From IMG/VR virus record IMGVR_UViG_3300013131_000052, positions 1 through 55,980 of that record: a stretch of DNA of 55,980 nucleotides. One strand, written 5' to 3'. The position numbers and the translations under genes were made by a program. The notes under the pieces are model-generated. The model had not been told where the DNA came from. It saw only the letters and a program-made list of their open reading frames with translations, and did not search any database. Shown piece after piece: positions 25,058-33,047 of the stretch. How positions within the stretch are numbered: position 1 is the first letter of the stretch; each line of letters begins with the position of its first letter. The stretch comes from a virus.

Positions 25058-25744
25058 ATTAGCGATAACTTTATCTACATTTTCCGCAGTCATAGGAATA
25101 TTGAGAATTAAATGTATGCTGTCATTCACCCAAGAAATAGTTCTGTGAGTATGTCTGGTATTTACATAATATGCCCTGCCGTGTTCAATGTTCAACTTTC
25201 GATCATCCATTAACCAATCATAGTCATAGGGGCCACAATTGTTTAAAAATACTATTAATCTAAAAACATCACGAGGCAGACTGGGATGATCTCTATGCGG
25301 CACAAAATGTCCACCTATATTGCTTTTTACAAGAAAAGTTCTCCCAAGAGGACTCCATAAATTTAAGAATCCGTGTAAACTATGACAGGCATTATAAACT
25401 GCTGTAGGTTGATTAAATTCTAATTCGCTTAGTCTTCTTCCGGCAGCGTAGCTTGCTTGAGCCAAACTAGGATTCGTTTTATGATCCGACCCTGGAAGAT
25501 TAGTCAATGTCAAAGACTGTCTATTATTAGGCCTGTCGGTTCTAGGTAGATAATCTTGCCAATCATTTTCAAAGTGTTTTATTTCTTCCATAAAAGATCG
25601 ACAATCAATTTTAAATTTTAAAGGTTCAAAACTTCCTAGATTTGATAATGTGAGTTCGTTTTTAATGTCCTCTGCAGAAACATCATCGGGAGAATAATTC
25701 TGAGATCTTCCGCTAACACCGGGTGGAACTATGATATTAGACAT
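25040..25744 (-). CDS. Aspartyl/asparaginyl beta-hydroxylase-like 2OG oxygenase (234 aa)
   Basis: HFVPHRDHPSLPRDVFRLIVFLNN is diagnostic (H150-R-D152 here, in GGHFVPHRD), followed by the distal His in YYVNTRHTHRTISW (about residues 192-205) and the strand LILNIPM. This is the best match in the window to the aspartyl/asparaginyl beta-hydroxylase family. Residues 1-50 are less conserved. It is separated by one base from the PP-loop gene upstream on the same strand, which suggests a functional pair. Confidence 0.8.
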   Translation of the reverse strand: MSNIIVPPGVSGRSQNYSPDDVSAEDIKNELTLSNLGSFEPLKFKIDCRSFMEEIKHFENDWQDYLPRTDRPNNRQSLTLTNLPGSDHKTNPSLAQASYAAGRRLSELEFNQPTAVYNACHSLHGFLNLWSPLGRTFLVKSNIGGHFVPHRDHPSLPRDVFRLIVFLNNCGPYDYDWLMDDRKLNIEHGRAYYVNTRHTHRTISWVNDSIHLILNIPMTAENVDKVIANLQHTH

Positions 25745-25745
25745 G

Positions 25746-26324
25746 TTAATTTATTCCGCAGTCTTGTTTTTTTAATTCTTGAAATGCCCATGCTCTTTCT
25801 TGGCATTGCCAACAGGTTCTGCATCTTCCTACTTGTTGTTCGGTGCAAGAATGAGTTAATGAAATCAGTTCTTCTAAGCCATTATCAAACAACATAGATA
25901 AAATTTTTTCTTTGGTAAAATCCACGAAAGGAAAAATTATTCTAGGATCAATACTTTCTTTGGCTCTATTGGGGACACCGGGATAGTTTTTTAAAGCATC
26001 TGGTACAGGGTTTAAAGCTATAAAAATTTTATCTATTTGATGTTTTTGAAATATTTCTTTCACAGCAGATGCATTTTGTTGACTATGATGAACATCTGGA
26101 CTACCTGCTTTAACTGTACCTGGTATGTTAAAATTAAACTTACGGTTAAAAAAATCAATTATGGGATCAGCATACAGGTATGCGCCATCTTTCTTTGGAA
26201 TAGTGAATGGTTGTATTTTAATTCCTTTATTGTGTTTGACCAACAGATACAAAAGAATAGCACTATCAAGTCCGCCTGACAGCAAAATTCCATAGTAATA
26301 TTTTTGGTCGAATGATAGTTGCAT
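25746..26324 (-). CDS. QueC-like PP-loop ATP pyrophosphatase (192 aa)
   Basis: The PP-loop ILLSGGLDSAILL (SGGLDS about residues 16-21) marks an N-type ATP pyrophosphatase. Four cysteines at C160, C168, C171 and C174 (HSCTEQQVGRCRTCWQC) have nearly the spacing of the zinc site of QueC, 7-cyano-7-deazaguanine synthase. The protein is somewhat shorter than QueC (about 220-230 aa). With the queD-like gene at 12446 it could belong to a partial preQ0 route for nucleic-acid modification; alternatively it adenylates another carboxylate for the adjoining oxygenase. Family placement good, substrate uncertain. Confidence 0.7.
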   Translation of the reverse strand: MQLSFDQKYYYGILLSGGLDSAILLYLLVKHNKGIKIQPFTIPKKDGAYLYADPIIDFFNRKFNFNIPGTVKAGSPDVHHSQQNASAVKEIFQKHQIDKIFIALNPVPDALKNYPGVPNRAKESIDPRIIFPFVDFTKEKILSMLFDNGLEELISLTHSCTEQQVGRCRTCWQCQERAWAFQELKKQDCGIN

Positions 26325-26359
26325 TAAATATACTGCATGTTTATTATATATTTAACTAG

Positions 26360-26560
26360 ATGATTGTTGACAAAAAAAATTTTATTTTGGGTATCCTTTT
26401 TATTTCTATAGGCCTGTTATTTTTCTACGAATCGTTATTTTACATGTCTTCTCTGCAAGATTTTTCGCAGATCCCTCCTGGATTCTTTCCTTCGGGTCTC
26501 TCCGCTATCCTGGCAGTTAACGGTTTGATTTTAATTTTTTCATCTGTAAAATGGAAATAA
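26360..26560 (+). CDS. TctB-like small transporter subunit (66 aa, two membrane segments)
   Basis: Residues 7-29 and 47-62 are hydrophobic (FILGILFISIGLLFFYESLFY, SAILAVNGLILIF), joined by a short loop with IPPGFFPSG, a motif found at the first loop of TctB. Family TctB is about 150 aa with four segments, so this is a half-length version. It overlaps the TctA-like gene by 10 bp, the normal tctB-tctA order. As the small subunit it would sit in the inner membrane beside TctA. Confidence 0.7.
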   Translation: MIVDKKNFILGILFISIGLLFFYESLFYMSSLQDFSQIPPGFFPSGLSAILAVNGLILIFSSVKWK

Positions 26561-28047
26561 TACAGCAGGCCCTTATGTATGGCAGTGAAGCATTTTCTTT
26601 ACAGAATTTGTTGTATTGCTTTGCTGGCGTTTTCTTAGGCACGTTGGTAGGAGTGTTGCCGGGACTAGGCCCAGCCACATCAATGAGTATCCTGTTGCCA
26701 GGTGTTCTAATGATACCAAATCCGGTAACAGCAATAATTTTTTTAGCAGGAATATATTATGGAACCCAATACGGTGGTTCTATAACGGCAATTTTATTGA
26801 AACTGCCAGGAGAGGCATCATCTGTTGTAATAGTAAATGACGGGTATGCATTGTCACAAATGGGTAAATCAGGCACAGCACTTTCTATCTCAGCCATTGG
26901 CTCATTTGTTGCAGGAACTTTCTCTACCATAGCTATAGCATTGTTTGCCGTGCCTGCATCTCAGCTGGCATTCTATTTTGGTCCTGTAGAATATGCATCC
27001 TTAATGGGGTTGGGATTGTTATCTATTATAGTGTTGGGTGGAGATTCTTTTTTGAAATCTTTTTCAATGGTGATGCTAGGACTGCTGCTATCAACCATAG
27101 GATACGATGTGAATTCTGGAACAGAAAGGATGACATTTGGGATACCTGCATTAGGCGAAGGTTTGCCTTTTGTAATATTAGCAATGTCTATTTTTGGTAT
27201 TGCTGAAGTATTTTATAATTTTATTCGCCAAGAAAAAGAAATCATTATAGAAAAATGTTACAGCTTAAAATTTAAAGACATGTATCCCACTAAGGAGGAA
27301 ATAGGTATCGCGATTATGCCTATATTAAGAGGTACAGTTATTGGATCTGTGTTGGGCGTTATTCCAGGAGCAGGTCCAATACTGGCTTCTGTGGTAAGTT
27401 ATGCCTTAGAAAAAAGAATTAGCAAGCATCCAGAAAAATTTGGAAAAGGAGCAATTGAAGGTATCGCTTCTCCTGAAAGCGCCAACAACGCTTCGGCTCA
27501 GACTAGTTTTATTCCTTTGTTAAGTTTCGGAATACCCACTGGTCCTACCATGGCAATAATTTTAAGCGTTCTCTTACTCTTCGGACTCCAGCCGGGGCCT
27601 CAGCTGATTTCTTTCAATCCTGGATTGTTTTGGACTCTAATTATTTCTATGTGGATTGGGAATTTCTTTTTAATAATTTTAAATCTTCCGTTGATCAGTT
27701 TATGGGTTAGTATTACTAGAATTCCCCAAAGTGTATTAAGTATTATAATATTGCTGACGTGTTTAATTGCTGCGTATGTAGTGACGCAGAGTTGGCTTAT
27801 AATGGGAATGTTATTACCCCTTTCAATCGCCGCAATTGTGTTGAAATTATTAGATTGTGATCCCTCACCTGTGTTATTAAGTTTTGTTATAGGAAAGATG
27901 TTTGAAGAATACCTAAGGCGATCTTTAATTATTAGTAGAGGAGATTGGTTTATATTTTTAGATAAACCTATATCTATGACGTTTATTTTAATAGCTGTCA
28001 TGATGATAGTTTGGTCTTACATTGTCAAAAAGAAAAAGATTATATAA
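26551..28047 (+). CDS. tctA: Tripartite tricarboxylate transporter large membrane subunit TctA
   Basis: Full length (498 aa; family about 500) with about twelve hydrophobic segments. The two glycine-rich family signatures of the inverted-repeat halves are present: [19 protein letters not shown] (about residues 32-50) and [19 protein letters not shown] (about 268-286). Further marks are [20 protein letters not shown] (about 69-88) and [22 protein letters not shown] (about 309-330). TctA forms the ion-coupled channel for citrate, tricarboxylates or related acids delivered by periplasmic TctC. TctC-type genes lie at 34298 and 42666. No frameshift, so it should work. The stop overlaps the next ATG (TAATG). 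Confidence 0.95.
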   Translation: MEIIQQALMYGSEAFSLQNLLYCFAGVFLGTLVGVLPGLGPATSMSILLPGVLMIPNPVTAIIFLAGIYYGTQYGGSITAILLKLPGEASSVVIVNDGYALSQMGKSGTALSISAIGSFVAGTFSTIAIALFAVPASQLAFYFGPVEYASLMGLGLLSIIVLGGDSFLKSFSMVMLGLLLSTIGYDVNSGTERMTFGIPALGEGLPFVILAMSIFGIAEVFYNFIRQEKEIIIEKCYSLKFKDMYPTKEEIGIAIMPILRGTVIGSVLGVIPGAGPILASVVSYALEKRISKHPEKFGKGAIEGIASPESANNASAQTSFIPLLSFGIPTGPTMAIILSVLLLFGLQPGPQLISFNPGLFWTLIISMWIGNFFLIILNLPLISLWVSITRIPQSVLSIIILLTCLIAAYVVTQSWLIMGMLLPLSIAAIVLKLLDCDPSPVLLSFVIGKMFEEYLRRSLIISRGDWFIFLDKPISMTFILIAVMMIVWSYIVKKKKII

Positions 28048-28592
28048 TGAAAACCATAACTTGGAAACCTACTACAAAAAAGACATTAGACGATGAATTT
28101 GAGTATTTGAGAAATATTCAATACAACGATGTATCTCACAAACTATGGAAGAACTACAATAGAGAAACACTGTCTCAGGCATCAGCATTTACTATATGCT
28201 ATAATGATGACGGTATTCCGGAAATGTGTTCTAGCATAGCCATTAAAAATTGTTGGCCTAAAGAAACCTATAGAATATTAAATAGATTATGGAAACCCTC
28301 CAACAGAATTAATTACCCTAAAATCATGAGTCCGAGTTTTGCAGAAACAGCCCTCAGTCAAATAAATTGGCTTAAAGAGAACACAGAATGCAGATTGATT
28401 TTTATCAGTAGGCAAAGCAATAACTGGGAAGACTGGGTGATAAATCAATTTAAATCTGTTTATGATATTCAATTTTATAAAAATAAATTTAAATATCTTA
28501 CCTGTAGTAATGAATCTGACGATAGTTGTTGGCAAAAAATAATCTATCAAGGAGATAAAAGTATTTTAGAAGAATGGAAAAGATGTCTATAA
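28047..28592 (+). CDS. GNAT-like acetyltransferase/phage protein (181 aa)
   Basis: Start at 28047 ([10 protein letters not shown]) is set by the TAATG overlap with tctA; an upstream ATG at 28011 would lie inside tctA. The middle has ASAFTICYNDDGIPEMCSSIAIK, then RILNRLWKPSNR, and a C-terminal half ECRLIFISRQSNNWEDWVINQFKSVYDI, a pattern seen in a phage N-acyltransferase-like group. The acetyl-CoA loop is not clear, so GNAT is a fold-level guess. Overlaps the desaturase gene by 19 bp. Confidence 0.5.
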   Translation: MKTITWKPTTKKTLDDEFEYLRNIQYNDVSHKLWKNYNRETLSQASAFTICYNDDGIPEMCSSIAIKNCWPKETYRILNRLWKPSNRINYPKIMSPSFAETALSQINWLKENTECRLIFISRQSNNWEDWVINQFKSVYDIQFYKNKFKYLTCSNESDDSCWQKIIYQGDKSILEEWKRCL

Positions 28593-29362
28593 TTAAAAAT
28601 ATTGTTCATTTTCCTAACCTGTGGGGCAGTATTGTTCCGATGCAGGCAGTAGGTGTATATGCCTTATACTCGATATTTTTAAGTTCGCCTCCAGATTGGT
28701 GGTGGGTTGCTACCTTAATTGGTTACATCTGCATGAAAATGCTAGGAATTTCAGCAGGGTATCATCGTCTATTTTGCCATGGCGGATACAAAGTCAACAA
28801 AATAACCAAACGTCTATTGTTGTGGTTTGCGATAATCGCCGGACAAGGAAGTCCTATATATTGGATAGGAATACACCGAGGATATCACCATAGATACACA
28901 GACACTGACAAGGATGCTCATAGTCCTAGACACGGGTTTTGGCACAGTTACATTCTATGGATGTTTAAAATGAGGGCAATGAGCATTAGATCAGTATTAG
29001 ATCTGTTGAGAGACAGCGACATGATTTTTGCGCACAAACATTATATCAAAATATTCTGGTTGAGTCACCTAGCTGTGGCCCTGATAAATTTTGAATTATG
29101 GTTATACCTTATGGGGTTTGCTGCCTTTATCACTTTACATAGTTTTTTAATTCAGACCAGCGGCACACATCTTTCTTGGGCGGGGTATAAGAATTATGAT
29201 CTTGTGGACGACAGTGTCAATGTTCCTTGGCTGTTTCCGATTATCCTGGGAGAGGCGTGGCACAACAATCATCACGGCGACGGTCGTAATCCTAATTATG
29301 GTCGCAAGTGGTGGGAATTTGATCCGACTTTTTGGCTAATAAAAATAATTAGAATAGATTAA
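28574..29362 (+). CDS. Membrane acyl-lipid/acyl-CoA desaturase (delta-9 type)
   Basis: All three histidine boxes of the integral-membrane di-iron desaturases are present: HRLFCH (about residues 64-69), HRGYHH (101-106) and HNNHH (230-234), with four hydrophobic stretches around them and the family-specific GYHRLFCHGGYK and EAWHNNHHGDGRN contexts. Length 262 aa fits. It would insert a double bond into fatty acyl chains in the inner membrane and so change its fluidity. ATG 28583 is an alternative start. It is followed after 1 bp by a second di-iron membrane enzyme. Confidence 0.9.
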   Translation: MEKMSIIKNIVHFPNLWGSIVPMQAVGVYALYSIFLSSPPDWWWVATLIGYICMKMLGISAGYHRLFCHGGYKVNKITKRLLLWFAIIAGQGSPIYWIGIHRGYHHRYTDTDKDAHSPRHGFWHSYILWMFKMRAMSIRSVLDLLRDSDMIFAHKHYIKIFWLSHLAVALINFELWLYLMGFAAFITLHSFLIQTSGTHLSWAGYKNYDLVDDSVNVPWLFPIILGEAWHNNHHGDGRNPNYGRKWWEFDPTFWLIKIIRID

Positions 29363-29363
29363 T

Positions 29364-29792
29364 ATGGAATATATTTTTTATTTTTTCTTATGGACCTTTA
29401 TTTTGTACTGGATACACAGAATAGGTCATAAAACGCACTATGTAAAAGAATTTCATAGACATCATCATGTTTATGTGATTAAAACAATAACCGGATGGCA
29501 CTGGAATAATTTATTTCTTTTTAACGATGACTGGCCGAGCACGATCGATCTATGGTTTACAGAGGTTATTCCTACAATAATTTTTAGCTGGATAACTGGT
29601 CAATGGTGGATAGCGATTTTTTATTATATATGGGCGGCCTTTGTTCAAGAACCTTTAGAACATAGACGAGGTTTAGATTTACCATTACTAACCTGCGGAG
29701 AATGGCATTTGAAACACCATCGCCGACCGGATAAGAATTTTGGTTTATTTTTCCCAGTATGGGACAGAATTTTTGGAACTGAATTAAAATGA
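29364..29792 (+). CDS. Fatty acid hydroxylase/sterol desaturase superfamily protein (142 aa)
   Basis: Histidine clusters HRIGH (18-22), HRHHH (31-35) and HLKHH (115-119), with EHRRGLD at 100, match the fatty acid hydroxylase superfamily, which uses a membrane di-iron site. Three hydrophobic segments (residues 3-17, 67-80, 82-95) fit. It is shorter than typical members (about 200-250 aa) and close to a minimal form seen in phages. Likely a lipid hydroxylase or desaturase working with the gene before it. Ends with a 4-bp overlap with the PP-loop gene. Confidence 0.8.
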   Translation: MEYIFYFFLWTFILYWIHRIGHKTHYVKEFHRHHHVYVIKTITGWHWNNLFLFNDDWPSTIDLWFTEVIPTIIFSWITGQWWIAIFYYIWAAFVQEPLEHRRGLDLPLLTCGEWHLKHHRRPDKNFGLFFPVWDRIFGTELK

Positions 29793-30733
29793 TCTATACA
29801 TCTTCTCAAAATTGGTACAATTGGTCCTATAATGGAGAAAAATTTTCTAGATCGTTTTCCAAGCACGATGTGTTTTCAACAGCCTTCGAGATCGACTCTG
29901 TGAGTGTCGGAACTTTTAGGCAAGAACTACTGTTAGCTTCAAAAGATATACTTGATCATTATCCCGGGCTAAGACCTTGTATAATGTTTAGCGGTGGTAT
30001 AGACAGCGAGATAGTTCTCAGATCGTTTTTAGAAATAGGAGCCGATCCAGAAGTCTGTATCTTTAGATACGAAAACGATTACAACATGTACGATGTGAGT
30101 TATGCTGTAACTGTCTGCTCCATGCTAGATGTAAAGTACAGAATAATAGATTTCAGTCTTAAAAATTATTATGAACAGGAAGCTGAAACTATTTCTGAAA
30201 ATGCGCAAATAGACAGAGCCATGGTGTTACCTCAATTGAAATTCATGGAATACACTGACGGATTACCAATCTATTCCGAAGGTGTTCCGTCATGGAATAG
30301 AACAGACGATGATTATTCTAAACAAGGAACATGGTTAATGAGTTGCTGGGAACATGATATAGGTTGGTCAAAATATATGATTTATAAAAATAGGCCTGCG
30401 GTCATGGAATATTTTAAATGGTCACCGAGTCTCATGACAGCATGGAATAACACAACCTGGATTAAGAAGCTGATCAATGATGAATATTATGGAAAATTAG
30501 GAACCAATTCAACTAAGATTATAGGATATCGAGAAGCCTATCCGGACCTACTAGAAAGAAAGAAAAAAACCGGGTTTGAAAATTGTCAAGACCTAATAAT
30601 AGAATTTGAAAACTTTTTAGAAAAAAAATACAACGGTTTAACGTTCAGGAGACACTACGATAGAAACTATGATCAGTTATGGTCGGATCTCTGCCAGAAC
30701 CTAACAGTTTCGCCATTAAATTGTGATAGATGA
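29789..30733 (+). CDS. PP-loop (asparagine synthase-like) protein A (314 aa)
   Basis: PP-loop PCIMFSGGIDSEIVL (SGGIDS about residues 68-73), then FRYENDYNMYDVSYAVTVC, where the asparagine synthase C-domain holds the second nucleotide-binding strand. The C-terminal EYFKWSPSLM and IIGYREAYPDLLERKKKTGFE are shared with phage relatives. There is no N-terminal glutamine amidotransferase domain, so it cannot take ammonia from glutamine by itself. It would adenylate a carboxylate (or carbamide) and join it to an amine. Its last 61 bp overlap the convergent PP-loop gene. Confidence 0.75.
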   Translation: MIYTSSQNWYNWSYNGEKFSRSFSKHDVFSTAFEIDSVSVGTFRQELLLASKDILDHYPGLRPCIMFSGGIDSEIVLRSFLEIGADPEVCIFRYENDYNMYDVSYAVTVCSMLDVKYRIIDFSLKNYYEQEAETISENAQIDRAMVLPQLKFMEYTDGLPIYSEGVPSWNRTDDDYSKQGTWLMSCWEHDIGWSKYMIYKNRPAVMEYFKWSPSLMTAWNNTTWIKKLINDEYYGKLGTNSTKIIGYREAYPDLLERKKKTGFENCQDLIIEFENFLEKKYNGLTFRRHYDRNYDQLWSDLCQNLTVSPLNCDR

Positions 30734-31599
30734 TCTACGAGATCAAATAATGGTATCGGGACCAAGTTTTCCATGTATTTGTGCCATTGTGTATTCATGA
30801 TCCAATCAACTTTTTCTGGACCCTGATACTTGGGATAATATTCTAATTCATCTTTCCAATACTTACCGTAGATAAATGGTTTTATGTAAAGATCCCAATG
30901 ATCGATTATCCTAATTTTTTCTCCATTACTATCTCTTAACCCATTATCTTTGATGTAAGGGTAGGCATGCAAAAACGCCTGCACAACATCGTCGGTTAGT
31001 AAACTGAGTAGCATTTCTCCAAATCTTTCCCAACCAATAATATCGCCTGTTCTGTTTGACAATTGTAGTGCTCTTAATCTAGCGATTTCAAAAGAGTTAG
31101 CAGTTTCTAACATGTACCATTTATCATTTTTGTACAAAAGGTCTGGGCCATGTATTCCTTGTATAAAATCATAATCTCCTGGCAGCTGATTTAGGAACTG
31201 AGTATGCATGTGTTGATATGGAGCCAGCCCGGTTTGTCTAGTTAATTCTAAAAGTTCATCTTTCTTTTGATAAGGATCCATTTCTATTATTATAGATTTA
31301 AAATTATATTTCTTTTCTAAAAATTTTAAACGTTCTAGTTCGTTTTCGTTAGATCCTTTCAAATAAAGAAAGGCAACTTCTATAGGAATTCCCTGAGTAA
31401 AAAAACTGTGTAATACTGCTTGACTGTCTAGACCGGTGCTTAATCCTAGCATAAGTTTAGGATTTTTTTTATACAACGACACAGCACGTCTATCAAATTC
31501 TTTTCTGAGATTTTCAACTGGTCGAGAACAACTATATTCTACATAAAATTTTTTGTCCTCGAAACCAAAATTTATTCCAGAATGGATGTTTTGTGTCAT
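30673..31599 (-). CDS. PP-loop (asparagine synthase-like) protein B (308 aa)
   Basis: The loop is LGLSTGLDSQAVLHSF (STGLDS about residues 54-59); the first Gly of SGG is Thr here. FIQGIHGPDLLYKND and DHWDLYIKPFIYGKYWKDE followed by YYPKYQGPEKVDW match the next gene closely, showing a recent duplication. Start overlaps the upstream gene by four bases (ATGA). Reaction unknown; ATP-dependent amide or similar ligation is the family expectation. Confidence 0.75.
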   Translation of the reverse strand: MTQNIHSGINFGFEDKKFYVEYSCSRPVENLRKEFDRRAVSLYKKNPKLMLGLSTGLDSQAVLHSFFTQGIPIEVAFLYLKGSNENELERLKFLEKKYNFKSIIIEMDPYQKKDELLELTRQTGLAPYQHMHTQFLNQLPGDYDFIQGIHGPDLLYKNDKWYMLETANSFEIARLRALQLSNRTGDIIGWERFGEMLLSLLTDDVVQAFLHAYPYIKDNGLRDSNGEKIRIIDHWDLYIKPFIYGKYWKDELEYYPKYQGPEKVDWIMNTQWHKYMENLVPIPLFDLVDHLSQFNGETVRFWQRSDHN

Positions 31600-32594
31600 A
31601 TATTTTCTGAGAGAGATTTGAAACCAGAGAGCAGGTCTTTACTAAAATTCTTGATAGAATATTTGCTTTCTGTGAAGTTTGCGTATTGAGATGTTTTGCT
31701 GAAAATATGATTACGTAGAGTATTGATTTCGATAACAATCATCCGTTCTCTATAATAGGTCCTATAGTCTCCTAGCCAGTGAATTTTTTCTGACCCTTGA
31801 TACTTTGGAAAATACATAAGATCTTGTTTCCAATGTTTATAATAGAGATACGGTTTTATGTATAAATCCCAAGAATCAGGCAATAGGTCTTTAAGGAACC
31901 GTGTTAGGTCGTGACCAGCAAAGTAATCATAGGAATCTAAAAAACATTGAAACGGTTCTTCTTGAAAGATAGACGCTAGTATATTACTGTTCTTGCCGAA
32001 GGTAATAAATTTGCTCTTTCTATTCAGCAGAGTCACTGCTCGTCGTCTAGCAAATTCGAAAGTATTATATGATTCAAGATAATATAATTTTCCAAAACCC
32101 TGTGCGATTATAGGACCTTCATACCCTTGTATGATATCCATGTCTTCCGGGAGCATAGAAACAAATTTTTTATACATCAATTCGCCGGGAAAGATCTTAG
32201 TTTCTTGATGTTCTTTTAAAATTTCTTCTCTAATTTCATACGGATTAATTACAATTTTAGTTAATTTAAAATTGTATTTTTTCTGTAGAGCGGTTACCCA
32301 TTCTAGTTCTATATCATTAAACCCAGGATAGTGTCTAAACACACAGTCTACTTTTAGATTTTGATCATAAAACGAATTTAATACTATTTGACCATCGAGT
32401 CCGCCGCTCAGCGAAATAACTGGAAATTTTAAATTTTTATGTAACTCGCCGGCAAGGAACATACATGCTTCTTTGAAATTAAGATTAGTGTGTTTTGCAG
32501 GATTAATTTTAAGAATATATTTGTCGTCCTCGAAACCGTAATACCAATCGTTATCGAGACCAGTTGATTGAAAAGGTATGTTCATATTAAACAA
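31596..32594 (-). CDS. PP-loop (asparagine synthase-like) protein C (332 aa)
   Basis: PP-loop VISLSGGLDGQIVLNSF (SGGLDG about residues 63-68; Gly replaces the usual Ser after Asp). Shared with protein B: IIQGYEGPI, SWDLYIKPYLYYKHWKQD and YFPKYQGSEKIHW. The pair probably acts on related substrates or as a heterodimer. Starts 8 bp inside the end of the DUF2061 gene. Confidence 0.75.
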   Translation of the reverse strand: MFNMNIPFQSTGLDNDWYYGFEDDKYILKINPAKHTNLNFKEACMFLAGELHKNLKFPVISLSGGLDGQIVLNSFYDQNLKVDCVFRHYPGFNDIELEWVTALQKKYNFKLTKIVINPYEIREEILKEHQETKIFPGELMYKKFVSMLPEDMDIIQGYEGPIIAQGFGKLYYLESYNTFEFARRRAVTLLNRKSKFITFGKNSNILASIFQEEPFQCFLDSYDYFAGHDLTRFLKDLLPDSWDLYIKPYLYYKHWKQDLMYFPKYQGSEKIHWLGDYRTYYRERMIVIEINTLRNHIFSKTSQYANFTESKYSIKNFSKDLLSGFKSLSENI

Positions 32595-33030
32595 TCACTG
32601 AGTGTTTGCCCCATCGAATCCAGTTCCATAATCTTTCGTGACTCCAATATAAGACCATGTTAACAACAGTGGCCATTCCTGCAAATAACGCAGCCTGCCC
32701 CCAACTGCCGGTCATGATGAATGGGATCACAAAATTGCTGACAGTTATTAAAATTCTCCAAGATACTACCTTAGAAATAGATCTCGGATGACCTTCTGCA
32801 AATTGTAATTTTTCGTTTCCTCGTCGGTTCCATTGAAATACGTTCCATGCACGCTCATGTATCCAGAAAAGAGCACTGTTAATAACTAACGCCAGACCTG
32901 CGATTTTGAAGCCCATTAATAAACTACCAGTTACAATAAATGCATTGACCATGTGACTGATAGTAATCAATACTCGCCAAGAAACTACTTTGGCAATCGT
33001 TCTCAAGTGATTTTCGTTAAATTTTTGCAT
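32587..33030 (-). CDS. Tandem DUF2061 membrane protein (147 aa)
   Basis: Two similar halves, each with the DUF2061 pattern: RTIAKVVSWRVLITISHMV..ALFWIHERAWN (about residues 10-66) and RSISKVVSWRILITVSNFV..LYWSHERLWN (about 82-138). Each half has two hydrophobic segments, so four in total. DUF2061 proteins are small inner-membrane proteins of unknown role that are frequent in T4-like marine phages. A late octamer CATAAATA lies at 33049. Confidence 0.85.
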   Translation of the reverse strand: MQKFNENHLRTIAKVVSWRVLITISHMVNAFIVTGSLLMGFKIAGLALVINSALFWIHERAWNVFQWNRRGNEKLQFAEGHPRSISKVVSWRILITVSNFVIPFIMTGSWGQAALFAGMATVVNMVLYWSHERLWNWIRWGKHSVIV

Positions 33031-33047
33031 ATTTTTTCCTTCGTGGG

